Below are positions 1 through 6,170 of a stretch of DNA of 6,170 nt, piece after piece (the first letter of the stretch is position 1; each line of letters begins with the position of its first letter). A model generated the notes under the pieces. It ran no database searches and had not been told where the DNA came from. It saw nothing but the letters and a program-made list of their open reading frames with translations. The stretch is taken from positions 1-6,170 of the forward strand of contig JAGDDM010000136.1 of NCBI GenBank assembly GCA_017958015.1, in the 5' to 3' direction. A program made the translations under genes and the position numbers. The stretch comes from Abditibacteriota bacterium. Lineage in GTDB: Bacteria > Armatimonadota > UBA5829.

Positions 1-465
1 AGCGTCTCCGGCACCCTTATCGGCAGCGACGGCAACCCGGTGAACGGGTCCTTCACATTCAAGATAGGCGACACCGTGGTTGACTCCTACAACGGTTCTT
101 TCTACGTGAACGTGCCTAACGGCACCTATGAGGTGACAACCGACTACGACCACATAGTGATTGAGCCGAGCACCGTCACCGTTTCCGGCGTAAGTCAGCA
201 AGACTTCCGCCTGAAGGACCGCAGCACTCTCACCGGCAAAGTCATCGGCACCGACGGCAATCCCGCGGCGAACTTCACATTTAACATCGGCGACCAATCC
301 GTTACCACCGACGCCGACGGCAACTACTCCGCCGAGTTCCTCTTCATCGGCACCCGGGACGTCACCGTTCCGATTTTCGGCGTGGAAATCGCCCCGAATC
401 GGGTTACTTTGAGCGGTCACGGTACCAAGGACTTCACTCTCACCGCTCTCACGCCTCCGGACTCC
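1..465 (+). repeat. Type-A beta-sandwich repeats A1 and A2 (tandem, within the CDS)
   Basis: Two adjacent protein-level repeats, split at about base 223. Each opens with s.sGt.iG.DGNP..nFTF.IGD, then a tyrosine-containing strand, a G-T-[YR]-[ED]-V-T turn, and closes with I.P..vt.sG....DF.L. The two share the same strand order but are clearly diverged at DNA level, so this pair is older than the downstream B-A duplication. The first may begin before the window. Confidence 0.75.
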
Positions 466-1884
466 GGCCACAAGGTGGTTTTCAACGCTTTCAGAGGCTC
501 CTCCGACAAGCCCGCCAAGGGCGTGGCCGTTAAGTTCAACGGCGAGTGGAAACTCACCGACGTCGAGGGCAAGGCCGTGTTCTTCCTTGAGGGATTGGGC
601 GACTTCGACACAACCCTTGTTCCTTGGAAGACCTATTCCGTCAAGTCCGTCACCGACGTGACATACGACGCCGAGCCCATCGAGGCCAACGATGACGGCA
701 CCTACACCGTAAACGTGGGCGGACCCGAAACTCTTATCGACATCGACATGGTGGGCAACGTCCTTGAGGGCTATGCCTACGACGAAAACAGCGCCGCTTT
801 GGCGAACTTCACTTTCAGAGTGGGCAACACCGAAGTCACCACCGACGGACAGGGCTTCTTCAGAGCGGCCGTGGAACCGGGCACCCACAAAGTTTTCGCT
901 CTCTGCTACGTTGCCGAGCCCGGCTCCGTCCCCGTTGAGGGCAACACCGAACAGGACATCGTCTTCGGCCCCGTAAACGGCCACAGAGTTATCTTCACCG
1001 CTTTCAGAGGCTCCGCCGACAAGCCCGCCAAGGGCGTAGCCGTTAAGTTTAACGGCGAGTGGAAACTCACGGATGCCGACGGCGAGGCCGTGTTCTTCCT
1101 CGAGGGCCTGGGGGACTTCGATATCAACATCATTCCCTGGAAGACCTACTCCGTAGCCTCCGTCACCGAATACGGTGCGGAACTGACCGCCGACGCGAAC
1201 GGCGTCTACGTCATCAACGTGAGCGGTCCCGAGACGTTCATCGGAATTGACATCGCCGGCAACGTCCTCGAGGGCTGCGCCTACGACGAAAACGACGAGG
1301 TTCTGGGCAACTTCACCTTCAGTGTTGGCGACACGGAAGTCACCACCGACGAAAACGGTTACTTCAAGACTCCCATTGAGGCGGGCACCCACGAAGTTAC
1401 CGCCGAGGGATCCGTTGCCGAACCCGGCGAAGTCACCGTGGAGGGCGTTACCTCCCAAGACTTCCGCTTCCGCGTTGATGGGGACGAGCCCGAGATGTTC
1501 AATTTCTCCGGTACAATCAGCAACGTCGCCCGAGCCGGCAAGGTTCCCTTCTCCGGAGAGTACGACCCCGAGACCGGCGAATACGTCTACGAACCGGTCC
1601 TCGCCGCCACAAACTTTGAAACCGGCGAGGTGTTCTACATCACTCCCACCGACGTGATAGGCGCCACCGGCCGCCACGGCGCTTCCGGTTCCGCCACCTG
1701 CAGCTCCCTCATGTTCGACTGCCTGCTTCCCGCCGGCAAATACAAAGTGCAGTTCTTCAACGGCGAGTCCTACGACTCCGCCTATATATACAGAATCGCC
1801 AAGGGTGACACCGTCGTCACAATCGGCGACGGACCCGTAACCGCCAATTACCGGATTCAGAGCATACGCAACAGTATCAGATAA
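1..1884 (+). CDS. Large multi-repeat beta-sandwich protein, probably surface or secreted (5'-truncated by the window edge)
   Basis: The reading frame is open from base 1, so the start codon and any signal peptide lie outside the window; an internal GTG at 40 is not a convincing start because the repeat it falls in begins before it. The 627 visible residues form modules: A1 (about 1-74), A2 (75-155), B1 (156-251), A3 (252-326), B2 (327-419), A4 (420-498) and a unique C-terminal domain (499-627). A modules follow the pattern G.v...dG.p..nFtF.vGd..vtTD.nGyf...v..GthevT, which matches carboxypeptidase-regulatory-like (Cna-B/transthyretin-like) beta-sandwich repeats. B modules contain AFRGS-DKPAKGVAVKFNGEW, then FFLEGLGDFD and PWKTYSV; I recognise no named family. 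The protein is acidic. The end shows no LPXTG, transmembrane or obvious sorting signal. Extracellular structural, adhesive or glycan-binding roles are inferred only from the repeat type. It ends at TAA just ahead of a strong terminator. Confidence 0.85.
   Translation, partial: SVSGTLIGSDGNPVNGSFTFKIGDTVVDSYNGSFYVNVPNGTYEVTTDYDHIVIEPSTVTVSGVSQQDFRLKDRSTLTGKVIGTDGNPAANFTFNIGDQSVTTDADGNYSAEFLFIGTRDVTVPIFGVEIAPNRVTLSGHGTKDFTLTALTPPDSGHKVVFNAFRGSSDKPAKGVAVKFNGEWKLTDVEGKAVFFLEGLGDFDTTLVPWKTYSVKSVTDVTYDAEPIEANDDGTYTVNVGGPETLIDIDMVGNVLEGYAYDENSAALANFTFRVGNTEVTTDGQGFFRAAVEPGTHKVFALCYVAEPGSVPVEGNTEQDIVFGPVNGHRVIFTAFRGSADKPAKGVAVKFNGEWKLTDADGEAVFFLEGLGDFDINIIPWKTYSVASVTEYGAELTADANGVYVINVSGPETFIGIDIAGNVLEGCAYDENDEVLGNFTFSVGDTEVTTDENGYFKTPIEAGTHEVTAEGSVAEPGEVTVEGVTSQDFRFRVDGDEPEMFNFSGTISNVARAGKVPFSGEYDPETGEYVYEPVLAATNFETGEVFYITPTDVIGATGRHGASGSATCSSLMFDCLLPAGKYKVQFFNGESYDSAYIYRIAKGDTVVTIGDGPVTANYRIQSIRNSIR
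466..1494 (+). repeat. Tandem duplication of a two-module (B-A) unit, about 513 bp per copy
   Basis: Copy 1 spans 466-978 (B1+A3) and copy 2 spans 979-1494 (B2+A4), 171 and 172 codons. Both open with GHKVVF or GHRVIF and both A parts open with GNVLEG followed by AYDEN. In the B core (481-606 against 994-1119) I count about 13 differences in 126 bases by hand, most of them synonymous; similarity falls away toward the B-A junction. The high DNA identity shows the duplication is more recent than the A1/A2 pair. Confidence 0.9.
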
Positions 1885-1897
1885 TCCGATCTCTCAC

Positions 1898-1924
1898 GGC
1901 GCGTCCTTCGGGACGCGCCTTTTT
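1898..1924 (+). terminator. Rho-independent terminator after the repeat-protein gene
   Basis: A perfect 9-bp stem (GGCGCGTCC at 1898-1906 pairing with GGACGCGCC at 1911-1919) closes a TTCG tetraloop and is followed by five T residues and more AT-rich sequence. It starts 13 bases after the TAA stop at 1882-1884. This should end transcription of the upstream gene and separate it from the glycosidase gene. Confidence 0.95.
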
Positions 1925-1928
1925 ATTT

Positions 1929-2006
1929 GTATAAACTTCTTAAAGCAAAAAGTTTGTGTAATTTAAAGCACAAACTTCCGAAAACAAAAAGTTTGTGCCA
2001 TGTTTT
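1929..2006. repeat. Two tandem 39-bp units, each with a dyad of AAGTTTGTG arms; putative regulatory array
   Basis: Unit 1 (1929-1967) and unit 2 (1968-2006) match at 25 of the first 30 positions. Each holds an inverted repeat with 10-base arms and an 11-base spacer: in unit 2 GCACAAACTT (1968-1977) and AAGTTTGTGC (1989-1998) are perfectly complementary; in unit 1 GTATAAACTT (1929-1938) and AAGTTTGTGT (1950-1959) pair at 7 of 10 as DNA and at 10 of 10 as RNA if G-U pairs are allowed. The array lies between the terminator and the -35 of the next promoter, a typical place for an activator or repressor site. What binds it, if anything, cannot be read from the sequence. Confidence 0.75.
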
Positions 2007-2007
2007 A

Positions 2008-2036
2008 TTGCCCCCGCCGCCGTTTTATGCTACAAT
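2008..2036 (+). promoter_or_regulatory. Predicted sigma70-type promoter of the glycosidase gene, extended -10
   Basis: A -35-like TTGCCC (2008-2013) is followed by a 17-base spacer and a -10-like TACAAT (2031-2036), which is directly preceded by TGC, the extended -10 signature. Transcription would start near 2043, leaving a leader of only about 20 bases before the GTG start. The -35 begins 10 bases after the end of the last dyad arm, so a bound factor could contact RNA polymerase. Confidence 0.7.
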
Positions 2037-2052
2037 TATCTTAGTACCTTTC

Positions 2053-2060
2053 AAGGAGGA
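2053..2060 (+). promoter_or_regulatory. Shine-Dalgarno sequence that decides the GTG start
   Basis: AAGGAGGA is a near-perfect anti-16S match, with GGAGG ending five bases before the GTG at 2065. An ATG at 2060 overlaps the site but reads Met-Leu-stop, and the next in-frame ATG (2101) would cut off the basic start and most of the hydrophobic core of the signal peptide. GTG at 2065 is therefore the best start. Confidence 0.9.
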
Positions 2061-2064
2061 TGTT

Positions 2065-5000
2065 GTGAAAAAAGTATTGTTTTCGGTTATCATCGTCTCG
2101 ATGATTACGGTGCCTCTTTTCTCAAAGAGCGCGAAAAAGACCTACAAGGCCAAGCCCAAGCCCAAGCCGGCGCAGTCAAAGGTTGTAAAGACTCCCGCGC
2201 CGAAAGCCGAGGAAGTGAAGATTGTTGCCGCCACCGGCGACGCTTACGTGGAAAAGAAGGCCTCCGACGGCAGTCTCTGGACCATCGGCACCAAGGGCAT
2301 CGAGGTTGAGTACCGGGTTCGGAACGGCAAGTTCTACATGACCGGTCTCAAAAACAAGAAGGCGGGCAAGGCCTACGTCACCGAGGCCGCTCCCGTGGAC
2401 ATCTTCAAGGATACCAAGGTCAGCGGTCTTAAGTACAAGTTCGACACCTTCGCCAAGACGCACATCACCGCCGCCGAGGGCGAAAAGTTCATGAACGCGG
2501 AAAACATCACCGTCCGCAAGGGCGACAAGATTGTTTTCCGGGTGGACCCCGCCGGCAGATACGAGGGCGACCACACCTCCTGGATAACCCAAATCAAGTA
2601 TAACGACGGCGAGGTATTTACCTCCGAAAGCGACAAAGACGCCACCGGTATGAACGGGCAGTGGACCTACTGCGGTTTTTCCAAAAACGACGAGGCAATC
2701 GTACCCTTCGAGGACGAGCTGCGCACCGCCGACGGCAAAGAAAACCGCAAACTCCCCAAGGGCGACACCGGCTTCAGAGTGGGCGAAAACGAGCCCTTCG
2801 CCTCCGCCAATCAGTTCCACACCTCCAACGAATGCGACGTAATGCGAATCTTCAACGCGCCCCGGGACGGCGTTATCACCGCTTCCGGCACCGCCAAGGT
2901 CCTCTCCGGCGGCGAGGTCGATCTCACAATCGACCGCATGACTCCCAAGGACCCCGGGCAGATAACCACCCCGAAATACACCTTGGTGGGCGCCCAGGGC
3001 GTCAAGACCAAGGTGGGCGGCAGCGCCTGCGTGCGTTTGGACATAACCGTGAACCGGAGCGACCTCAGAGAGGGCTACACTCTTCTGCGTTATCACGTGA
3101 TAGCCTATCCCGGCACCGCGGTTCTGCGCCAGTGGACGGATGTGGAGAATGTCTCCGACTCCGCGGCGAAGATTCCCCGCAATCTCGCCAATTTCCGCAT
3201 TCCCGGCGGCAGTGACGACTACACCGCCCATTGGATGACCGGCGAGACCACCGACACCAATCAGGGCAACCGGTACACATTCGACCTCAAACCCGGCAAG
3301 ACGGCCTCCGTCACCGCCGTGGCAACAAACAACTACACGCCCTGGATGGGTATAATCCGCGAACAGGGCGACAGAGACGGCTTCTACCTTGCCCCGGACT
3401 ATCTGGGCAAGTGGACCATAAAGGCCGCCCGGGACGACAAGGGCAGCATTCTCGTATCCTCCTTCATCGGCGACAGAACCGAACTGAAGGTGGGCGACAA
3501 GATAAGACTTCCGTACCTCACCTTCGGCGTGTTCAACTACGGTTTCGACAATATGATGCGGGACCTCTACACATGGCAGTACAACTTCCTGTGGGACTAC
3601 ACCCACATCGACTGGTTTGCCAAGTCCCTCATAACCGTTGCCTGGTACGGCGACTCCATGAACCTTGCCCAGCAGTGGAACGGCCACACCGGCCAGCTGG
3701 ATATGGACTTTGCCGACTACGCCAGAGACAGCGGCTTCAAACTCATTTGGGAAGACGCGGGCTGGTCCGCCACAACCCATTGGTGGGACGCGGACTCCGA
3801 GGGCCCGGACTTCGGCCTCGCCCGCCGCTATCTGGAAAAGAACAACATGAAGCTCATCGTCTGGATGCTGGGCTTCAAGGCGGACAACGGCGTTATGTCC
3901 TCCAAGGTGGCATCCTGGGGCAACTTCCAGCGCCGCACCGACGGTATGGACTTGGGCTGGGAAGCGGACAGGAATATGAGACCCTTGGCGGAGACCTTCC
4001 TTGACCGCCACCCGAGAGCCTCTTTCCACACCTGCTCCGGCGGCTCCAACTATGCCCACACCTTCGAGATTCAGCGCTACACCGACATCAACTACGACGC
4101 GGATATGCCCGCCTCCGACTACGCCAACGGCTACTGGTCCTACTTCGAGCTTCCGGACAAGTGGTTCGACAACCTGGTGCCCTGGGGCTACCCCAGAGAC
4201 ATCGAGGACGGTATGCTGAATCGACATCTCTGTCAGGTTCCCAAGTGGGGTTTGGACATCACTCCCTGGGAGCGGGACCAAATGGCGGAAATCAACGACA
4301 TGTACAACTACCTCACGGATGAGGGCGTCGTCGGCCGCTGGTCCTATTCTCCCCACCCGAAGATTGACGGCGACGAGGAATATCAAGTCGCCCAGAGAAG
4401 CAACTACGACAACACCAAGTCCGTCATAATCTTCCGCCACGTGCCCACAAGCGACGTCACCGTCTATCCCCGGGGCCTTATGAGCGCCAAGGAATACCTC
4501 ACCGAGTGCGTGTCTTCCGATTACAGCGCCACCCGCACCGGCGCCGACCTCATGAAGAACGGCATCAAGGTGGCGGCGGGCACCAAGAACGAAGTCATAT
4601 ACCTCAATCTGCCTTACAGACCCGGCTCCGGCAGAGACAAAACTCCGCCCACCGCTCCGGGCAGCCTTTTCGCCAAGCGCGAAAACAACATCGGCTTCAC
4701 CGGCATGGGACTCTACTGGTCCCCCGGCGCCGACAACAACCACCTGACGGGCTACGAAGTGGCCAGAGACGGCAAAGTCATCGCCAGAGTCCGCACCGGA
4801 CGGTATTACTTCGACAGAAGCGAGGGTTGGTCCGAAAAGGCCGTCTACACCGTGCGCTCCGTTGACGGCGACAGCAACGCTTCCGATTGGACGGAAGCCG
4901 AGCTCATGCCCGCGGAGACGAGAATCTCCTCCGCCATGGGCGACTACAAAACCGCCGGTGAGTGGACCTTCGAGACTCTCCGCGGCGGCAAGCGGTATGA

Positions 5001-6170
5001 ACCCGCCAAATGGGTTCCCGCCGCCAAGAATCCCTCCGCCGACGCCGGCGGCACCACACTCCAAGAGGGCGGCGCCGAAGGCTATTGGGAAGGCAGAGGC
5101 GAAGCCCGCATGGGCAGAGGCTGGCTCCAAGCCGGAAAGGGCGTCGAAGCCTGCCGCACCTACACTTCCCCCATGAACGGAAAGGCCGTCATAGTGGGCC
5201 GCTGTATGAAGGATTTCTACCACAACACAAGCGGCAAACCCATGGAAGTTCGGATTACCCTGAACGGCGACACCGTTTGGGGTCCCAAAACCGTGGCGGT
5301 GAACGACCTTGAGGGTATAAGCCACAACTTTACATTGGATCTCAAGAAGGGCGACAAGGTCCGCTTCATCTGCGGCAAAGCCGACGACAGAGAGCACGAC
5401 ATCCTGGACTGGAACGCCAACATCACCTTCACCGATTCCGGCGACAAGGCCGCGGAGCAAAGCGTTGTGCGCCTCAACTGCGGCGGCGGCGACGTGAAGG
5501 ATGAAAACGGAGTTGTGTGGAGCAAGGACGCCTACTTCACCGGCGGCACTTCCGCCGCGGGCGCCCCGGTTTCCGCCGACCCGAACCTCTTCAAGAACGC
5601 CAGATGCGGCAAGTTCTCCTATAAGATTCCGGTTAAGGAGGGCGTCTACTGCCTGCGGCTGCGGTTTGTTGAGGACAAGTACGACTACGCCTTCATGCGG
5701 CCCTTCGATATCACCTTGAACGGCGAGAGAATCTACCGCAACATCGACATCTATCAGGACGCCCGGGGTAAGAACAAGCCTCTGGATAAGGTTATCCGCT
5801 ACGTGGCCAGCGACAAGGGATTCATCAACCTCGGCTTCACTCCCGGCTGGGAACCCAACATGGCCACCGGCGACGCCATCCTGAACGCCATCGAGATTAC
5901 TCCCGAGAACAAGGAAGACCTTTACCGCGTAAACTGCGGCAGCGCCGACAACTATGTCGACTGGTACGGAAATGTGTGGCTGGCGGATACGAACTTCGTG
6001 AGCGGCACTCCCACCGCCCTGAAGGGCGAAATCGACCACGCCACCCCCACCAAGTTCGACGGCGCCATCTACCGCACCGCCCGGACCGGCAAGACGGTTA
6101 AGTACGTCATTCCGGTTAAGGACGGACGCTACGACGTCCACCTGAAGTTCGGGGAAATGAGCCTTAAGGA
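2065..6170 (+). CDS. Secreted multidomain GH36-like (clan GH-D) alpha-galactosidase-type glycosidase with FN3, accessory beta-sandwich and malectin modules (3'-truncated)
   Basis: The frame is open from GTG at 2065 to the window edge: 1,368 codons without a stop. Residues 1-20/23 form a signal peptide (KK, then VLFSVIIVSMITVPLF), followed by a Lys/Pro-rich linker to about 50. Residues 65-112 and 313-490 look like the N-terminal super-sandwich of GH36 enzymes, interrupted at about 130-292 by an accessory beta-sandwich. The catalytic barrel (about 505-745) shows WEDAGW (562-567), MKLIVWM (595-601), DGMDLGWE (626-633), TCSGGSNY (656-663) and YTDINYDAD (672-680), in the order of the GH36 strand motifs. 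By position D629 is the candidate nucleophile and D674 the candidate acid/base; this is inferred. A C-terminal beta domain (about 750-852) is followed by FN3 (861-948), a second accessory beta-sandwich (about 960-1130), malectin-like domain 1 (1133-1280, LNCGGG) and the start of malectin-like domain 2 (from 1286, VNCG). It probably cleaves terminal alpha-galactosyl or related residues outside the cytoplasm; substrate is unknown. At over 1,368 residues it is far longer than ordinary GH36 enzymes (about 700). Confidence 0.85.
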   Translation, partial: MKKVLFSVIIVSMITVPLFSKSAKKTYKAKPKPKPAQSKVVKTPAPKAEEVKIVAATGDAYVEKKASDGSLWTIGTKGIEVEYRVRNGKFYMTGLKNKKAGKAYVTEAAPVDIFKDTKVSGLKYKFDTFAKTHITAAEGEKFMNAENITVRKGDKIVFRVDPAGRYEGDHTSWITQIKYNDGEVFTSESDKDATGMNGQWTYCGFSKNDEAIVPFEDELRTADGKENRKLPKGDTGFRVGENEPFASANQFHTSNECDVMRIFNAPRDGVITASGTAKVLSGGEVDLTIDRMTPKDPGQITTPKYTLVGAQGVKTKVGGSACVRLDITVNRSDLREGYTLLRYHVIAYPGTAVLRQWTDVENVSDSAAKIPRNLANFRIPGGSDDYTAHWMTGETTDTNQGNRYTFDLKPGKTASVTAVATNNYTPWMGIIREQGDRDGFYLAPDYLGKWTIKAARDDKGSILVSSFIGDRTELKVGDKIRLPYLTFGVFNYGFDNMMRDLYTWQYNFLWDYTHIDWFAKSLITVAWYGDSMNLAQQWNGHTGQLDMDFADYARDSGFKLIWEDAGWSATTHWWDADSEGPDFGLARRYLEKNNMKLIVWMLGFKADNGVMSSKVASWGNFQRRTDGMDLGWEADRNMRPLAETFLDRHPRASFHTCSGGSNYAHTFEIQRYTDINYDADMPASDYANGYWSYFELPDKWFDNLVPWGYPRDIEDGMLNRHLCQVPKWGLDITPWERDQMAEINDMYNYLTDEGVVGRWSYSPHPKIDGDEEYQVAQRSNYDNTKSVIIFRHVPTSDVTVYPRGLMSAKEYLTECVSSDYSATRTGADLMKNGIKVAAGTKNEVIYLNLPYRPGSGRDKTPPTAPGSLFAKRENNIGFTGMGLYWSPGADNNHLTGYEVARDGKVIARVRTGRYYFDRSEGWSEKAVYTVRSVDGDSNASDWTEAELMPAETRISSAMGDYKTAGEWTFETLRGGKRYEPAKWVPAAKNPSADAGGTTLQEGGAEGYWEGRGEARMGRGWLQAGKGVEACRTYTSPMNGKAVIVGRCMKDFYHNTSGKPMEVRITLNGDTVWGPKTVAVNDLEGISHNFTLDLKKGDKVRFICGKADDREHDILDWNANITFTDSGDKAAEQSVVRLNCGGGDVKDENGVVWSKDAYFTGGTSAAGAPVSADPNLFKNARCGKFSYKIPVKEGVYCLRLRFVEDKYDYAFMRPFDITLNGERIYRNIDIYQDARGKNKPLDKVIRYVASDKGFINLGFTPGWEPNMATGDAILNAIEITPENKEDLYRVNCGSADNYVDWYGNVWLADTNFVSGTPTALKGEIDHATPTKFDGAIYRTARTGKTVKYVIPVKDGRYDVHLKFGEMSLK

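Noticed and set aside
40..1884. GTG at 40 as the true start of the repeat protein
   Set aside because: The A1 repeat begins before it, the frame is open to base 1, and there is no ribosome site or signal peptide; the gene clearly continues upstream.
1907..1935. Second promoter with TATAAA (1930-1935) as -10
   Set aside because: The matching -35 position (TTCGGG) is poor and lies within the terminator hairpin; the promoter at 2008-2036 is much better placed and matched.
1929..2006. CRISPR array or transposon ends
   Set aside because: Only two imperfect units without distinct spacers of conserved length, no cas genes, no transposase and no target-site duplication.
2047..2056. CCTT and AAGG inverted repeat that could hide the ribosome binding site
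   Set aside because: The arms are separated by only two bases, too short for a stable RNA loop.
1995..2309. A 104-codon + strand frame starting in the intergenic region
   Set aside because: It starts inside the dyad array ahead of the promoter, has no ribosome site, and overlaps the signal-peptide start of the glycosidase in another frame; the product is a basic out-of-frame reading.
2176..6141. A 1,321-codon open reading frame on the - strand
   Set aside because: It is the antisense of the glycosidase gene. Its product is a monotonous V/G/A/H-rich sequence with no domain pattern, as expected when GC-rich codons are read backwards, while the + frame has a promoter, ribosome site, signal peptide and recognisable domains.

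Overview
The window is bacterial DNA. Coding sequence is rich in GGC, GCC, ACC and GAC codons, and the only non-coding stretch, about 180 bases at 1885-2064, is AT-rich at its centre. A UUCG-loop intrinsic terminator, an extended -10 promoter, a strong Shine-Dalgarno sequence and a Sec-type signal peptide all point to bacteria. The mix of carboxypeptidase-regulatory-like repeats, a clan GH-D (GH36-like) glycosidase, FN3, a 'GxWxY ... aP..G ... kGDxI.F' beta-sandwich and malectin modules resembles carbohydrate-degrading members of Lentisphaerota/Verrucomicrobiota, Planctomycetota or Armatimonadota. This placement is inference at low confidence; there is no marker gene.

Layout: (1) 1-1884, + strand, the 3' part of a large repeat protein whose start lies left of the window. 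It has four type-A beta-sandwich repeats and two type-B repeats, ordered A-A-B-A-B-A, then a unique C-terminal domain. The B-A pair is a recent tandem duplication with a period of about 513 bp. (2) 1898-1924, a perfect 9-bp terminator hairpin with a T tract. (3) 1929-2006, two imperfect copies of a 39-bp unit, each carrying a dyad with AAGTTTGTG arms. (4) 2008-2036, a sigma70-type promoter directly after that array. (5) 2065-6170, + strand, the first 1,368 codons of a very large secreted GH36-like glycosidase that starts at GTG and is still open at the right edge.

The two genes point the same way, but the terminator followed by a new promoter suggests separate transcription units. The glycosidase is probably exported and acts on alpha-galactoside-type glycans, with several C-terminal beta-sandwich modules for carbohydrate binding. 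The upstream repeat protein is probably a surface or secreted scaffold or adhesin-like protein; nothing in the sequence shows that the two work together.

Most worth a second look: the paired 39-bp dyad array in front of the glycosidase promoter; an accessory beta-sandwich that appears inserted in circularly permuted order in the N-terminal region of the glycosidase, with a canonical-order copy near the C-terminus; and the divergent GH-D active-site motifs.
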